Assembly (NCBI RefSeq): GCF_910593845.1
Contig: NZ_CAJVAS010000033.1
Location: 1-64,000 of the forward strand
Direction of reading: 5' to 3'
Source: Paenibacillus solanacearum
GTDB taxonomy: Bacteria > Bacillota > Bacilli > Paenibacillales > NBRC-103111
Length of the DNA: 64,000 bases
Shown here: positions 25,596 to 33,782 of the stretch, one piece after another
Numbering within the stretch: position 1 is the first letter of the stretch
Layout of the letters: the number at the start of each line of letters is the position of its first letter
Program-made: the position numbers and the translations under genes
Notes under the pieces: model-generated
Databases searched by the model: none
What the model saw: the letters and a program-made list of their open reading frames with translations, nothing else
Told to the model about the DNA's origin: nothing

Positions 25596-25613
25596 TGCAT
25601 GTACTTACTTGCA
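25596..25613 (-). promoter_or_regulatory. Candidate TetR operator before the DHA2 exporter gene
   Basis: TGCATGTA-CT-TACTTGCA is an inverted repeat with one mismatch, located between the TetR gene and the exporter it probably represses. Confidence 0.45.
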
Positions 25614-25678
25614 TTTAGGGTGAAACAAAAGCTCCGGTTCGGAGCCTGTTCACTTAGAACTGTTGTTATTCAATTACA

Positions 25679-26398
25679 TTACGGCGTTAGCGCTCTCGTA
25701 AACGTTCGGACACTTTGTTCGATGAACGCGTCCATCTTCACCGATGGAAACGAAGCGTCATCCGAATGCAGATTGCTGATGAAGGCGCCGTAGTTCATCC
25801 ACATAAACGACAATGCCTGCATCTCCGTATTCGTCTCGATCAGCTTGCCCTTCTCGTACATCGCATTGAAATAATCGGTGAGCAGTTCTTTCAGCTGCCG
25901 CGGATGCTTATTCGCTTTCTCGCGAAATGCCGAGAAAATGCCGCTTTCCTTGAGCGCAATCAGAATCATCTTCCGGTTGCGGAACATCATGCCGTGGTAC
26001 GTCCGGCTGACCAGCAGCAGGTCGTCGTACAGCTCTCCGACGAGCTTCTCGCCAAACAGCTTCTTCATTTCCTCGGTATAATGAAAATGATGAAACGCCG
26101 ATTCGAGCAAATGCTGCTTGCTGCCGAACTGACGAAACAGCGTCACTTCATTCACGCCGGCGGCGGCGGCAATTTCTTTGGTGGAAACGCCGTGGTATCC
26201 TTTCTCCGCGACCAAATCAATGACGGCCGCCATCAATTTCTCGCTGCTGCTTCTTACCTGGCTAACGATATGGCCCCCCTCTCCTCCGCTTCCATGACGG
26301 TCCGCTGCCTTCTGCTGCGGCTTCGCAGTTCCATGGCCGCTTCTTCCGCTGGCATCTTGCCGCACAAAATGCAAGTGTTCACTTTCATTTGTAACCAT
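25679..26398 (-). CDS. TetR-family transcriptional regulator
   Basis: The 239-residue protein carries the TetR DNA-binding domain at about residues 52-100: MAAVIDLVAEKGYHGVSTKEI then AAGVNEVTLFRQFGSKQHLL, followed by a helical ligand-binding domain. The N-terminus has an unusually long, Ser/Gln/Gly-rich extension of about 45 residues before the helix-turn-helix. The start at 26398 (or 26401) is uncertain because no strong ribosome binding site is seen. It lies upstream of the DHA2 exporter on the same strand and probably represses it. Confidence 0.87.
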   Translation of the reverse strand: MVTNESEHLHFVRQDASGRSGHGTAKPQQKAADRHGSGGEGGHIVSQVRSSSEKLMAAVIDLVAEKGYHGVSTKEIAAAAGVNEVTLFRQFGSKQHLLESAFHHFHYTEEMKKLFGEKLVGELYDDLLLVSRTYHGMMFRNRKMILIALKESGIFSAFREKANKHPRQLKELLTDYFNAMYEKGKLIETNTEMQALSFMWMNYGAFISNLHSDDASFPSVKMDAFIEQSVRTFTRALTP

Positions 26399-26541
26399 CA
26401 TACGGCAGTTTTTGTAAAAAAGCAAGAGGGCGATCACGGCGTATGTCGATCGCGGATTACTGGCTGCGTTACACTATTACATCATAATTATGGTATGAAC
26501 ATAAAGCGATCGGGAAACGTTATAGCGGGAGGTGTTTGACC

Positions 26542-26763
26542 TTGCAAAAAGACGATGCTAAGCCGGAGCTGTTCCCCACCCCAATCTTGAAGTGCAAAAA
26601 TGCCGAATGTAAAGCTTGGGTGCGCGAGGAGCTATCTGCGTCTTCACGTGAATGCCCGTTATGCGGAGGAGAAATGCTTCGAAGCTACAAGCATCTGCCG
26701 AAGATCGTCAAAAAGGCTAAAACAACAAAAAAGAAAAAAGACGAGTTTTCTTGGCTGCAATAA
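26542..26763 (+). CDS. YdjO-like cold-inducible zinc-ribbon protein
   Basis: The 73-residue basic protein matches the YdjO family of Bacillus: a zinc ribbon with one cysteine pair in KCKNAEC and a second in CPLCGGEM, the conserved W between them (KAWVRE), and the LPKI motif near the end, then a lysine-rich tail. YdjO is induced by cold shock in B. subtilis; its function is unknown. The TTG at 26542 is preferred to the TTG at 26536 because GGGAGG lies nine bases upstream. A short GC-rich hairpin (about 26788-26809) may terminate it. Confidence 0.82.
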   Translation: MQKDDAKPELFPTPILKCKNAECKAWVREELSASSRECPLCGGEMLRSYKHLPKIVKKAKTTKKKKDEFSWLQ

Positions 26764-26840
26764 CGTCATGCCTTCCTTGCTTAAGTCCGGTCCGCTCATG
26801 AGGGCCGGGCTCTTTGGGATGCGGCGAAGATCCGGCATCC

Positions 26841-28001
26841 TTACGAATGGATAGCCGAAACGAAGCGAATCTCATGTTCTTCCGCATCCATTGCGGCGAA
26901 CTGCAGCAGCTTCGAGCCTTCCTCGTGCAGAGCGGCTTCTTCTGCGGCCGAGACGGACTTGAACAGCTTGATTTGCAGACTGGCTGTCCCGCGCCGCTCT
27001 TCTATCGACCATAAGCCGCTGACGAAGCCATCGATAAGAACGGTGGCGCGAATGATGCCATTCCGCGTGAAGACGCTCGGTTTATCGGCTTCGGCCATAA
27101 TCCGGGTGCGGTTATGGTAAGACAGCAGCATATTGTCAAATTCTCCGAGAAAACGGATCGGTACAGCTGTGTCTTCATCAGGAAGCGCACCGTCTGTCCG
27201 ATCCCACAGCACATGGCCTTCCTCATCGAGGAAGCTCCGCAAGTGAGGGAGAAGCCGCTCCACAACTTGGTTCAGTCCCGTGAGACCGGACCAGACCTGC
27301 ATATCTTTGACCGAAGCCGGTCCAAAGGCGGCCAAGTAGCGCAGCAGCAGCTCCTCAACCCTCGATTCGGCCGCAAGCGGCTTGCCGAGCCAGGCTTCAG
27401 CCGAAGTATGAGCGGCCTGACCGCTTGCTCCCCATATACCGCGTGGAGGAATCTGAACCAAAGGAATCTGCGCGCGAACAGCATTGGCGAGCACTTCAGG
27501 TTCATAGTCCGGCCATCGCTCCTGAAGTCGTATACCCAGCTCGTGATATGTGAGCGCTTCTATTTCTACAAAAGCCCGCCCCGCGGAGGCCAATTCCTCA
27601 AGGTCAACGCCCTCCAGCCGCTTCACTAATGCGCCTTGCAACCAGCGGTCCAGCACGGGCTGAACGGACGGGCGGACAACGAGACAATCACGGGCGGAGA
27701 CCAGATGGATCGTACCGCGCATAAGCACGATGCGCACAGCATTCCGATCCAGCAGCAGTTGGCTTAATTCACGATGCTCAAAATGCGCAAGTCTGCTCCA
27801 CAAGCCAACATAGGGGGCGTTCGGAGCTTGTGCCTGCATCCCGACCAGACGCTCGATGGCTTCCAGGGCGGGAATATTCGCCCGCTCTAAAAGCATCTGT
27901 CTTGACAGCAGTGCGCGATTGAGCGCGCGTCTGCTCAGCACTTGAGGCTGCTTGCCCTGCTGCTGAGCAAAGGAATTGAATTCGTTCTTCCGCGTAACCA
28001 T
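26841..28001 (-). CDS. Winged-helix DNA-binding domain protein (HTH_42, YcaQ/AlkX-like)
   Basis: The 386-residue protein belongs to the large winged-helix family that includes DNA glycosylases active on interstrand crosslinks. Landmarks include the N-terminal RALNRALLSRQML, the VGMQAQAPNAPYVGLWSRL block, VLMRGTIHLVSARD, and FLGEFDNMLLSYHNRTRI in the C-terminal half. The QAQ-type motif (MQAQAPN) is the catalytic-site signature described for AlkZ-like glycosylases; I can see a QAQ triplet, so glycosylase activity on alkylated DNA is possible. It forms a single-gene unit on the minus strand. Confidence 0.85.
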   Translation of the reverse strand: MVTRKNEFNSFAQQQGKQPQVLSRRALNRALLSRQMLLERANIPALEAIERLVGMQAQAPNAPYVGLWSRLAHFEHRELSQLLLDRNAVRIVLMRGTIHLVSARDCLVVRPSVQPVLDRWLQGALVKRLEGVDLEELASAGRAFVEIEALTYHELGIRLQERWPDYEPEVLANAVRAQIPLVQIPPRGIWGASGQAAHTSAEAWLGKPLAAESRVEELLLRYLAAFGPASVKDMQVWSGLTGLNQVVERLLPHLRSFLDEEGHVLWDRTDGALPDEDTAVPIRFLGEFDNMLLSYHNRTRIMAEADKPSVFTRNGIIRATVLIDGFVSGLWSIEERRGTASLQIKLFKSVSAAEEAALHEEGSKLLQFAAMDAEEHEIRFVSAIHS

Positions 28002-28189
28002 GCGCTATGTCTCCTTTGTTCGCCATGATTTTCTTTCCAGCATGACATAAACTCGTTATCTTGGAAAGCATCAACGGCGGACAAGATCAAAAGCCAAGCC
28101 GGACATACGATCAAGAACGGATGCAGCATGGGGCGGAGCGCTTGACGGAATTTGTAACCCGGTCTGTACTAACCATACATTACCGCAGT

Positions 28190-28224
28190 GAGAAGGCGCA
28201 GCGTCTAGACTTTGCGCCCTTCTC
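28190..28224. terminator. Hairpin, possible terminator of the SDR gene
   Basis: GAGAAGGCGCA pairs with TGCGCCCTTCTC with one bulge. It lies about 40 bases beyond the SDR stop; a T-rich tail is present only on the plus strand. Confidence 0.45.
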
Positions 28225-28265
28225 TTTGCTCACGATCGCCCGGCAGAGGCAGGCAGCACGCCTGA

Positions 28266-29177
28266 TTACCGGTATCCGGCCGCATTCGCCGGCTTGCCCG
28301 CGTCCTGCACTTCGACGATATACTTCCAGCAATCCGGCTGCGAGCCGTCGAGATCGCGGAAGCCGTATACGGGCGCGAGCTGTCCGCTGGACAACGATTG
28401 CCCGTTCCAGCGGGCGACCTCCGCATCGGCGGCCAGCGCCGCGACCGCGCGGCCGATAAAGCGTGGCGTCTCCGAGATGACGAAGTGCGGCTCCTTCGCC
28501 GTCGCGTCGCGCCAGTTCTCTTCCGTGACGCCGAAGTGATCGAGCATGATTTCGGAGCGCATCCACCCCGGCGTCAGCGCCACGGCCGTACACCGATACG
28601 GCGCGAGCTCATGCGCGAGCGATTGCGCCATGCGGATGACGGAAGACTTGGCCAAATCATAGAACAGCGACAGCCGGTAGTTGTTCCGGTTGTACTCCGC
28701 CGTGCCGTCCGTAATCTCGACGACGAGCCCGTTCCCGGTCCGCGTCAGCAGCGGCAGCGCATAATGGCTTGTCACGATATGCGTATCGATCGCAAGCCGG
28801 AGCAGCCGGAAGCCCTTGTCCAGCGAATGCTCCCACACGGGTACGTCCCACTCCATGATATGCTCCGCGCCCCACACGTCGTTGACCAGTATATCGAGCC
28901 GCCCCTGCTCCCGCTCGATCCGCTCGACGAGCGCCTGCACTTGAGCAGGGATCAGGTGATCCGTCGGAACGGCGATCCCCGTCCCGCCTGCTGCGGTCAC
29001 AAGCTCCGCCGTCTCCTCAATCGTCTCGGGACGGTTATACTCGGACCGCTGCGTGCGCGTCGTCCGCCCCGTCACATAGACGGTCGCTCCGGCCGCTCCC
29101 AATTCCGTCGCGATCCCCCGTCCGGCGCCGCGGGTCGCCCCGGCCACCAAAGCTACTTTTCCGGCTAACGGTTTCAT
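28266..29177 (-). CDS. Short-chain dehydrogenase/reductase
   Basis: The 303-residue protein is a classical SDR with cofactor motif AGATRGAGRG (a variant of TGxxxGxG), VYVTGRTTR, LVNDVWG in place of NNAG, and the YDLAK active-site pair (YxxxK). The motif TGR after strand beta-2 favours NADP. It is somewhat longer than the 250-residue norm, with a C-terminal extension after the RFIGRAVAALAAD helix. The ATG at 29177 has GGAGG upstream; the longer frame from 29234 has no site. Substrate unknown. The AHSA1-type gene is 94 bases upstream on the same strand. Confidence 0.9.
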   Translation of the reverse strand: MKPLAGKVALVAGATRGAGRGIATELGAAGATVYVTGRTTRTQRSEYNRPETIEETAELVTAAGGTGIAVPTDHLIPAQVQALVERIEREQGRLDILVNDVWGAEHIMEWDVPVWEHSLDKGFRLLRLAIDTHIVTSHYALPLLTRTGNGLVVEITDGTAEYNRNNYRLSLFYDLAKSSVIRMAQSLAHELAPYRCTAVALTPGWMRSEIMLDHFGVTEENWRDATAKEPHFVISETPRFIGRAVAALAADAEVARWNGQSLSSGQLAPVYGFRDLDGSQPDCWKYIVEVQDAGKPANAAGYR

Positions 29178-29271
29178 GGCTTTCGCCTCCTCGAATGAAT
29201 GATTCCATTCGATTGTAGAGTATAACCATGTCATCCCTTGTCATACATAAATACTTTGCTACAATTTAAGT

Positions 29272-29733
29272 TTAAGGGGACTTGCCGAAGCCAAAGTCAA
29301 GCGGCTTGCCCGTTTCCGCGATCGACTTGATATTGCTCAAGATCATCCACCAGTACTGCTCGGTTTTGCCGAAGAGCGGGTTATTGTCGGTCCACTGATC
29401 GTTGAGGAGATGCAGCTTCGTGCAAGAACCGACCCGCTCGAGGGTAAGCGTAACACGGCTTTCCATATCGGCATGCTCGGCGTAATGGGAAGGACCGGGA
29501 TGGTCTGTATAGCTCAATACTTTGCCCGGTTCATACGCCAGCACGGTGCCGTAAATATGAACCGTCTCTTCGCCGTCGGCTCCGGGACCTACAAACTCGA
29601 TACGATCGCCCACGCGGCAGGTCGAGCGGATGACCCCGCCCAGAAACGCCTGAAACGAACGTGCCGGGTCGAACAGCACGTCCCACACTTGATCGGGATG
29701 CGCGCCAATATAAAAGACATACTCCAGTTTCAT
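29272..29733 (-). CDS. SRPBCC/AHSA1-family protein
   Basis: The 153-residue protein has the START-like SRPBCC fold of activator-of-Hsp90 homologues: YVFYIGAHPDQVWDVLFDP at the start, VGDRIEFVGPG, VLAYEPGKVLSYTDH and a final helix with WWMILSNIKSIAETGK. Such proteins bind hydrophobic ligands, and the bacterial members are often paired with ArsR regulators, which is not the case here. The second ATG, at 29733, is nine bases after AAGGAG and preferred over 29739. An AraC regulator is transcribed divergently. Confidence 0.86.
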   Translation of the reverse strand: MKLEYVFYIGAHPDQVWDVLFDPARSFQAFLGGVIRSTCRVGDRIEFVGPGADGEETVHIYGTVLAYEPGKVLSYTDHPGPSHYAEHADMESRVTLTLERVGSCTKLHLLNDQWTDNNPLFGKTEQYWWMILSNIKSIAETGKPLDFGFGKSP

Positions 29734-29878
29734 CGCCATCGTCTCCTTTCATGAGAATGAACGAATTGTCCCGCAGCGGCAGCCGCCTGCCGCAGAATCG
29801 TCCATTCCATAGAAACAATAGCACGGAGCGCCGCCAGATTCTTGTAAAAACGCGCCAAGGCAAGGAGGTTAACCCGCT

Positions 29879-30676
29879 GTGACCGAGGAACGCAATCCGA
29901 ATAGAGGAATACTGCACTACGATACAGGTAAAACGAAATTCTCGCTGACTCGCCGTCTTCCTTCCGACGACCTCCGCTTTGTCGTACAGCATTATTGGCT
30001 CATCGAGTGGGATTTGCGCGGACAACCTCCCTATGCTCAGGAGGTGCTGCAGCATCCCGGCGTCAACGTCGTCTTCGAGCGGGGCCAATCCCGCATCAGC
30101 GGGATCGAGAGCAAGAAATCCGCTCACGTGCTCCAAGGGGAAGGACAAATTGTAGGGGTACTGTTCCGGCCGGGAGCGTTCCGCTTCTACTACCCCGGAC
30201 CGATGTCCGCCCTGACCGACCGCGTCGTTCCCGTCACGGAATGCTTCGCCATCGACAGCCGCGATTACGAACGGCAGCTGTTCGCGCTGGAGGATCCAGA
30301 GCAGCGGATCGGACTCGTTGAATCGCTGCTGCGCCGCAGCATGCCGCAGCGCGATGATACGGTGGAGCTGCTGAACGAGATCATCGATGCCGTCATTCAT
30401 GACCGCGGCATCACCAAGGTCGATCAGCTCGTCGACCGTTTCGGCGTTCCCAAGCGGACCTTGCAGCGCTTGTTCCACGATGATGTCGGCGTGAGCCCGA
30501 AATGGGTCATCCAGCGATACCGGATGCATGAAGCCGGCGAATTGCTGGAAAACGGCATGGATATAGCGCAGCTGGCGCTGGCGCTCGGCTATGCCGATCA
30601 AGCCCATTTCAGCAAAGACTTCAAGGCTGCGGTCGGCACCACCCCGCTGCAATATGTCCGCAGCCGCAATGCTTGA
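29879..30676 (+). CDS. AraC-family transcriptional regulator (DUF6597 N-terminal domain)
   Basis: The 265-residue protein has an N-terminal effector region (about 20-130) with LRFVVQHYWLIEWDL, QEVLQHPGVNVVFE and VLFRPGAFRFYYPG, typical of DUF6597-type AraC proteins, and a C-terminal AraC domain with the two helix-turn-helix units KVDQLVDRFGVPKRTLQRLF and IAQLALALGYADQAHFSKDF. It starts with GTG at 29879, after AGGAGG. It is divergent from the AHSA1-type gene and could regulate that and the SDR gene; this is inferred from position. Confidence 0.88.
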   Translation: MTEERNPNRGILHYDTGKTKFSLTRRLPSDDLRFVVQHYWLIEWDLRGQPPYAQEVLQHPGVNVVFERGQSRISGIESKKSAHVLQGEGQIVGVLFRPGAFRFYYPGPMSALTDRVVPVTECFAIDSRDYERQLFALEDPEQRIGLVESLLRRSMPQRDDTVELLNEIIDAVIHDRGITKVDQLVDRFGVPKRTLQRLFHDDVGVSPKWVIQRYRMHEAGELLENGMDIAQLALALGYADQAHFSKDFKAAVGTTPLQYVRSRNA

Positions 30677-30702
30677 GCCGCAGCAAAACCTATGCCGGAA
30701 CA

Positions 30703-30751
30703 ACAGCAATCCCCCGCGAGGCGATAACTGATGCCTGCGGGGGATTGCTGT
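30703..30751. terminator. Bidirectional Rho-independent terminator
   Basis: ACAGCAATCCCCCGC (30703-30717) is perfectly complementary to GCGGGGGATTGCTGT (30737-30751). It serves the convergent araC-type gene and leuA. Confidence 0.85.
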
Positions 30752-30794
30752 GTGACGGTATGTGTGCATGATCGCGGTGAGTTCGTTCCTCGCT

Positions 30795-32327
30795 TTAGTT
30801 ATTCGCCGCGTCGAGCAGCACGGCGTTGATCCCGTTCAGGAACGCGTTGGCGCTCGCTTTAATAATATCCGTATCCATGGCGCGGCCGGAGTAGATGCGG
30901 CCTTCGTATTCGATGCGAATGTTGACGCGGCCCATCGCTTCCTTGCCGCGGGATAAGCTGCTGATTTTATAATCTTTCAGCTGTACGTCCAGACCGACCA
31001 AATTTTTGATGACGCTGTACAGCGCATCGACCGGGCCGTCGCCCACGCTGCTGCCCTTGATCGTCTCGGTGCCTTTTCGCAGCTTGATCGTCGCCGTAGG
31101 ATACAGATCGTTGCTTACGACCTGGAACGACTCGAGCTCGTACAGATGCGTGCTCCCGTCGCCCAACGTGCGGTGATTGGTGACAAGGTAGAAGACGTCG
31201 TGATCGTACACTTCTTTTTTGGCGTCGGCCAGTGTCAAAAACTTCTCGAACAACAGCTCGAAGTCCGCGGCGTCGCTCGTATCGAAGCCCATTTTTTCCA
31301 CGGCGTTTTTGAAGGCATGGCGGCCGGAACGCGCCGTCAAGATCAACTCCATGCTCTCGGCTCCGACATCTTCCGGCGACATGATCTCGTATACCTGCTT
31401 ATCCTTGAGCAACCCGTCCTGATGGATGCCGGAGGAGTGGGCAAAGGCGTTCTCGCCCGTAATCGCCTTGTTCACCTGTACGTCCAATCCCGTCAGATGG
31501 CTCACCAGTCTGGAGGTTCTCAGCAGCTCTTTCGTGTTGATGCCGGTGTGGCAGTTGTAGGAGCCCTCTCTTACTTTCAGCGCCATCACAACCTCTTCCA
31601 GGGAAGCGTTGCCGGCCCGTTCGCCGAGGCCGTTGATCGTGCACTCGATTTTTTGCGCGCCGTTCTTGATCGCACTCAGCGTGTTGGCCGTCGCCAGTCC
31701 CAGGTCGTTATGACAGTGCACGCTGAGGATGACGCTGTCGTTCAAATTTTTCAGGCGGTCGTTCAGTCTGCGGATCAGGTCGCCGAATTCCTCGGGGACG
31801 GCATAGCCTACCGTATCCGGCACGTTAATCATCGTCGCACCCGCCTTCACGACGCCTTCGATCGTCTTCCACAAATATTCAAAATCCGATCTTGATGCGT
31901 CCTCCGTGGAGTACTGCACGTTCGGCAGCAAGGTTTTGGCGTATTTGACCGCGTCGATGCCCATCTGCAGGACGGCATCCTTGGAGCGATTGAACTTTTT
32001 CTCCACATGAATGTTGGAGGTGCCCAGCACGATATGGATGAGCGGGTTTTGCGCCAGCTTCACGCTCTCGTAGACGGCGTCGATGTCCTTCTGCACCGCA
32101 CGGGCGAGCGCCGTAATCGATACGCTGTCGCCTACGCTGCGGGCGATTTCCTGCACCGCATGAAAGTCGCCTGCGGACGAAGCGGGAAACCCGGCTTCGA
32201 TAATGTCTACGTTCAGCCGCTTCAACTGCTGGGCGATCTCAATCTTCTGATGTATGTTCAGCTTGGCGCCGGGCACTTGCTCTCCGTCGCGCAGCGTGGT
32301 GTCGAATACGATAATTTTACGGTTCAT
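30795..32327 (-). CDS. leuA: 2-isopropylmalate synthase
   Basis: The 510-residue enzyme makes the first committed step of leucine synthesis, joining acetyl-CoA and 2-ketoisovalerate. It has the HMGL-like TIM barrel with FDTTLRDGEQVPG, EAGFPASS, NVPDTVGYAVPEEF, SVHCHNDLGLATANTL and GERAGNASLEEVVMAL, then the C-terminal regulatory domain (about 395-505) that binds leucine for feedback inhibition. It is the only leucine gene in the window, which differs from the usual ilv-leu operon. A T-box with a leucine specifier precedes it. Confidence 0.97.
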   Translation of the reverse strand: MNRKIIVFDTTLRDGEQVPGAKLNIHQKIEIAQQLKRLNVDIIEAGFPASSAGDFHAVQEIARSVGDSVSITALARAVQKDIDAVYESVKLAQNPLIHIVLGTSNIHVEKKFNRSKDAVLQMGIDAVKYAKTLLPNVQYSTEDASRSDFEYLWKTIEGVVKAGATMINVPDTVGYAVPEEFGDLIRRLNDRLKNLNDSVILSVHCHNDLGLATANTLSAIKNGAQKIECTINGLGERAGNASLEEVVMALKVREGSYNCHTGINTKELLRTSRLVSHLTGLDVQVNKAITGENAFAHSSGIHQDGLLKDKQVYEIMSPEDVGAESMELILTARSGRHAFKNAVEKMGFDTSDAADFELLFEKFLTLADAKKEVYDHDVFYLVTNHRTLGDGSTHLYELESFQVVSNDLYPTATIKLRKGTETIKGSSVGDGPVDALYSVIKNLVGLDVQLKDYKISSLSRGKEAMGRVNIRIEYEGRIYSGRAMDTDIIKASANAFLNGINAVLLDAANN

Positions 32328-32399
32328 TCTCGGTTCCTCCTGGGAAAATGGATTATCTATATATGAAGCGGGGTCGGTTAAACCCGGAATTTAACCAAC

Positions 32400-32640
32400 A
32401 AAAAAACCCCGTCTCTACGTATAGAGACGAGGTTGAACCCGCGGTACCACTCTAATTCATTTCTTGCGAAATGAGCTCCTTCGATGGCCATCACCATCTA
32501 TCCCTGTAACGGTGGAACTCCGGCTTACCCTACATATCAGGTAGCAGTTCATAGACGAGTTCGAAATGATTAACGCTGCCGCTTCGCACCGACCAACGGC
32601 TCTCTGAAAGGTTAACTCACTTCTACTATTTCTAATCGCA
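32400..32640 (-). promoter_or_regulatory. Leucine T-box leader of leuA
   Basis: The minus strand carries the T-box sequence AGAGTGGTACCGCGG (32453-32439), the Stem I loop motif GGTG, and GAACTC with the leucine codon CTC at 32559-32557 as likely specifier. A terminator hairpin (CTCGTCTCT/AGAGACGGG) and a run of T follow at 32433-32400. Uncharged tRNA-Leu should pair with the leader and allow read-through into leuA. Confidence 0.93.
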
Positions 32641-32749
32641 ACATTTGAATTTTGAATTGATTATTGACAATAATAGGCCATGCGAATCCGTTTGTCAACC
32701 GCCATGAATCTCATTTTTTATATCGTCTGTGCCGGTCGTTATTCGGGTT

Positions 32750-32778
32750 CACCCTCCTCTGGGCGAATGCATATGGTA
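32750..32778 (+). promoter_or_regulatory. Candidate SigK-type promoter of the cupin gene
   Basis: CACC (32750-32753), 16 bases, then CATATGGTA (32770-32778) agree with the mother-cell sigma-K consensus (AC, 16-17 bases, CATAnnnTA). The cupin start codon follows at 32828. Confidence 0.45.
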
Positions 32779-32827
32779 TGCTATCGGGCAAAAGCCCACA
32801 TTACGACTGGAAAGGGTAGGGAACAAC

Positions 32828-33559
32828 ATGGCGATCTCCTATATGGATTACACCTCGCCGCAGGTGCAATTTACTTTCGATTTGAGCAACAATCAATTCT
32901 TCAAAAAAGACGAGCAAAACTACATCAATGCTTTGTCCGTCAAACAGTTGAACACGCTTGGAAACGTATCGCTGCTCGATATATTTCTCAGCACGAGCAA
33001 TGTCGTCGAGCCGCATATTCATCAAAACGCTTCGGAGCTCGTGTACTGCGTCTCCGGCAGCGCCGTCGTTTCCTTGGTGAATCCATTCACGAAGGAGCTG
33101 CTCAACTTCCCCATTCAGCCGGGGCAAGTCGCGAATGTGCCGCAGGGCTGGTGGCACTATGAGATCGCCACGGTCGATAACACGCACCTCATCGCCATCT
33201 TCGACGCGCCGATTCCGGAATTCATCGGAGGCTCCGACCTGCTGCGATTGACGCCGGCCAGTGTGCTTGCACATACGTACTGCCTTGACGAAGCCAAGGT
33301 GAAGGAGACGCTCGCTCCAATTACCGGAACGGTCTTCATCGGCCCGCCGAACGACTGCAAGCAGACGCAGGTGCAGGGCAAGACGGCGGCTAATCCGGCT
33401 TATCCGAATCCGTCTCACCCGAATCAGCCGTATTCCAGCCAGTATCACCGCCCAAGCTACGGGTATCCGCAAATTCCGCAGTTTCCGCAATTCCCGCAAT
33501 TTCCGCAGTATCCTCAGCCTGTCTACGGCATCGGGCAAGGCTATGGATACGGTTATTAA
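32828..33559 (+). CDS. Cupin-domain protein with Pro/Tyr/Gly-rich tail
   Basis: The 243-residue protein has a single cupin barrel (about residues 20-150) with metal motif EPHIHQNASELVY and PGQVANVPQGWWHYE, resembling one half of an oxalate decarboxylase. After residue 190 comes a low-complexity tail with three QFP repeats (PQFPQFPQFPQYPQP) and ending GQGYGYGY, of the kind seen in spore coat or other surface-layer proteins. The ATG at 32828 follows AGGG. It immediately precedes an oxalate decarboxylase gene and has a sigma-K-like promoter, so a spore-coat location is inferred. Confidence 0.8.
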   Translation: MAISYMDYTSPQVQFTFDLSNNQFFKKDEQNYINALSVKQLNTLGNVSLLDIFLSTSNVVEPHIHQNASELVYCVSGSAVVSLVNPFTKELLNFPIQPGQVANVPQGWWHYEIATVDNTHLIAIFDAPIPEFIGGSDLLRLTPASVLAHTYCLDEAKVKETLAPITGTVFIGPPNDCKQTQVQGKTAANPAYPNPSHPNQPYSSQYHRPSYGYPQIPQFPQFPQFPQYPQPVYGIGQGYGYGY

Positions 33560-33782
33560 GCGCAGCACCACCGGCACGGAGAGCTTGACGAGCGCTTGGC
33601 GCCGGCATATGCATGACCTTTACATCGCGACCCTTCGGGAATCGCGATTTTTGCGTCTTCGGGAGCGCTATCGGACGTTTTCATATTCAACTCTGCGGGC
33701 TCATAAAATGACGATATACGTACGTGTCATCCGAAATTTTCCCGCAAAAGATATTCACGTATTGGAGGAAGGGGATACCTAT

